The notes under the pieces: generated by a model
Seen by the model: only the letters and a program-made list of their open reading frames with translations
Told to the model about the DNA's origin: nothing
Databases searched by the model: none
From: Tabrizicola fusiformis
GTDB lineage: Bacteria; Pseudomonadota; Alphaproteobacteria; Rhodobacterales; Rhodobacteraceae
Assembly: GCF_013328815.1 (NCBI RefSeq)
Contig: NZ_JABUHN010000002.1
Coordinates: forward strand, 62,001-126,000
DNA: 64,000 nucleotides
Reading direction: 5' to 3'
In this document: positions 62,527-64,000 of the stretch, piece by piece
How positions within the stretch are numbered: position 1 is the first letter of the stretch
Layout of the letters: every line of letters starts with the position of its first letter
Position numbers and translations under genes: made by a program

Positions 62527-63236
62527 TGGCCGAACCGCTGGTGCTGATTCCGGGGCTGATGGCCGATGCGCGGCTGTTCCTGCCGCAGATGGTCCAACTG
62601 GGGGGCAGCCGGGCCATGTTGGTCAGCCTGCCGACGCGGGGCGACACGGTGGAGCAGATGTCAGAGGCGATGCTGCCCGATCTGCCGGCGAAATTCGCGC
62701 TGCTGGGCCATGGTCTTGGCGGTGATGTCGCGCTGGACCTGATCCGCCGGGTGCCCGAGCGGGTGACGCGGGTCGTCCTGATGGCGACCGATCCGCTGGC
62801 CGAGGCGCCGCAGGCGGCGGTGGCGCGCGAAACGCGGATGGTGGCCGCCCGCGCGGGCCGTCTGGTTGAGGCCATGCGCGAGGAAATCCCGGCGGCTGCG
62901 ATTGCCGACAGCCCGTGGCGCGATGAGGTCATGGCGCTGGTCAAGGATATGGCGCTGGGTCTGGGCGAGGGGGTTTTTCTGCGCCAGAGCCGCGCCCTGC
63001 AGCGCCGCCCGGATCAGCAGAAGACCATGCGCAAGGTCAAGCTGCCCGCGCTGGTGATCGCCGGGGCTGTCGATACGCTGGTGCCGATGCGGCGGCAGGA
63101 GTTCACGGCCAACCTGATGCCCTTCGGCAAGTTGCAGGTGATCCCCGACGCTGGCCACCTCGCCCCGCTGGAGCAACCCGAAGCGGTGAGCGAGGCGCTG
63201 GCGGCCTTTCTGGCTGGGCCGGTCCTGTTGCGGTGA
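62526..63236 (+). CDS. Alpha/beta-hydrolase fold protein without the nucleophile (third of three)
   Basis: A 236-residue protein with the alpha/beta-hydrolase pattern: VLIPGLMADARLFLPQM, SLPTRGDTVEQM, then the elbow LLGHGLGGDVALDL. The nucleophile position of G-x-S-x-G is glycine (Gly in GHGLGG). The acid (GAVDTLVPMR) and histidine (DAGHLAPLE) are kept. It is probably non-catalytic, or a regulator or partner of the two preceding hydrolases. The ATG shares one base with the upstream stop. Confidence 0.82.
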   Translation: MAEPLVLIPGLMADARLFLPQMVQLGGSRAMLVSLPTRGDTVEQMSEAMLPDLPAKFALLGHGLGGDVALDLIRRVPERVTRVVLMATDPLAEAPQAAVARETRMVAARAGRLVEAMREEIPAAAIADSPWRDEVMALVKDMALGLGEGVFLRQSRALQRRPDQQKTMRKVKLPALVIAGAVDTLVPMRRQEFTANLMPFGKLQVIPDAGHLAPLEQPEAVSEALAAFLAGPVLLR

Positions 63237-63246
63237 CCCCGCCTGC

Positions 63247-64000
63247 TCAGACCGCCTGAAGCTTGGGTTTGGCGGGGGCGGGCACCGGGGCGGCCGAATT
63301 GGCGTCGATGAAGTTCAGGACCAGCGGGCGGATGTTCAGGCGCCAGCTCTTGCCGGCGAAGATGCCGTAATGGCCGGCGTCGGGTTCCAGGTGGCTGGCT
63401 TTCTTCGATTCCGGCAGCCCGGTGCAAAGCTTCAGCGCCGCCACGCATTGGCCGGGTGCGGAAATGTCGTCCTTCTCGCCTTCAACCGTCTTCACCGCGA
63501 CCTGGGTGATGGCGCCGATATCCACCTTCTTGCCTGCCACCACGAATTCATTCCGGGCGATTTCGCGGTTCTTGAAGATGCGCTCAACGGTGGAGAGATA
63601 GAATTCTGCCGTCATGTCCATCACGGCAAGATATTCGTCGTAGAAGCGGTTGTGGGCATCATGATCAGACGCTTCGCCGCGGGCGACGCGCATGATCTGC
63701 TCGGCGAAAGCTTTGGAGTGACGCTCGGCATTCATCGACATGAAGCTTTGCAGTTGCAGCAATCCCGGATAGACCAGACGGCCCACGCCCTTGTATTTGA
63801 AGCCCACCCGCTGGATGGCGATCTGCTCCAATTGCCCCATGGTGATTCGGCGTCCGAAGTCGGTCACCTCGGTCGCGGCGGCGTCCGGGTCGATCGGGCC
63901 GCCGATCAGCGTCAGGCTGCGCGGCTGGGCGGCGGGGTCTTCCCCGGCCAGATAGGCGGTGGCGGCAAGGGTCAGCGGCGCGGGCTGACAGATGGCGATG
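63247..64000 (-). CDS. phaZ: Intracellular polyhydroxyalkanoate depolymerase, 3' part
   Basis: Degrades stored polyhydroxybutyrate in the cytoplasm. The visible 251 codons are the C-terminal part; the start lies beyond the window edge. The nucleophile cysteine lies in AICQPAPLTLAATAYLAG, as in R. eutropha-type intracellular depolymerases. The block PRSLTLIGGPIDPD and TDFGRRITMGQLEQ follow, and the catalytic histidine is in EPDAGHYGIFAGKSWR. It is convergent with the third hydrolase, ten bases away. Confidence 0.92.
   Translation of the reverse strand, partial: IAICQPAPLTLAATAYLAGEDPAAQPRSLTLIGGPIDPDAAATEVTDFGRRITMGQLEQIAIQRVGFKYKGVGRLVYPGLLQLQSFMSMNAERHSKAFAEQIMRVARGEASDHDAHNRFYDEYLAVMDMTAEFYLSTVERIFKNREIARNEFVVAGKKVDIGAITQVAVKTVEGEKDDISAPGQCVAALKLCTGLPESKKASHLEPDAGHYGIFAGKSWRLNIRPLVLNFIDANSAAPVPAPAKPKLQAV

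Noticed and set aside
1-64000. CRISPR arrays, prophage, tRNA or rRNA genes
   Set aside because: No direct repeats with spacers, no phage structural genes, and no cloverleaf or rRNA sequence was recognised by inspection.

Overview
The window is a GC-rich chromosomal segment of an alphaproteobacterium, almost certainly of the family Rhodobacteraceae. The evidence is the gene content and order: a complete dcw cluster carrying two DUF2484-type genes, a threonine dehydrogenase of the form that lacks the zinc-ribbon cysteines, an FtsZ with a long Ala/Pro linker, an FnrL-like box, a cytosolic PHA depolymerase, and intergenic hairpin families. I see no rRNA, tRNA, CRISPR array, prophage or IS element. 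The only mobile-element-related gene is a REP-associated tyrosine transposase (RAYT).

Layout. 1-13.5 kb holds mixed metabolic genes: a cut-off gene and divergent LysR regulator, deoD and a GST (minus strand), ppk2 behind an FNR-type box, an exported DUF1007 protein with a NicO metal transporter, a 1102-residue RTX protein, selO, an XRE-cupin regulator and the threonine-catabolic pair kbl-tdh. 13.5-35.2 kb is the cell-wall and division cluster, all on the plus strand: mraZ-rsmH-ftsL-ftsI-murE-murF-mraY-(orphan ORF)-murD-(methyltransferase)-ftsW-murG-murC-(two DUF2484 genes)-murB-ddl-ftsQ-ftsA-ftsZ. It is preceded by three 10-bp-phased TGGG-type arrays, which are probable MraZ operators, and ends in a strong terminator after ftsZ. 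Envelope and repair genes lpxC, bamD and recN follow.

39-48.6 kb holds a small DUF3563-like gene, a minus-strand NTF2-like/FAD-oxidase pair, glutaryl-CoA dehydrogenase with a divergent LysR gene and a triple half-site operator, a DAO-type oxidase, an exported dienelactone hydrolase-like protein, a DCC/DUF4166 pair, and nrdR-ribD. 48.7-54 kb is the most accessory part: gloA, a lipoprotein plus Slam-like outer-membrane protein (a type 11 secretion pair), thyX coupled to an atypical exported repeat protein, and the RAYT gene with REP palindromes inside and at its end. 54-64 kb holds an ArsC/YffB-like gene, a cold-shock gene, a small membrane protein, a MerR regulator with a zntA/cadA-type P-type ATPase and a diagnostic 19-bp-spacer promoter, thrS, a 3-methyladenine glycosylase, three consecutive alpha/beta-hydrolases (the last without the nucleophile serine) and the 3' part of phaZ.

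The dcw genes act together: MurA-F-type enzymes and Ddl make the UDP-MurNAc-pentapeptide, MraY and MurG make lipid II, and FtsW/FtsI polymerise it at the ring built by FtsZ, FtsA, FtsQ and FtsL. Most neighbours overlap by 1-16 bases, so the cluster is probably co-transcribed and translationally coupled. The less described parts most worth following are the Slam/lipoprotein pair, the DUF2484 twins and orphan ORF inside the dcw cluster, the RAYT gene carrying its own REP pair in frame, and the two regulatory arrays before mraZ and between gcdH and its LysR gene.
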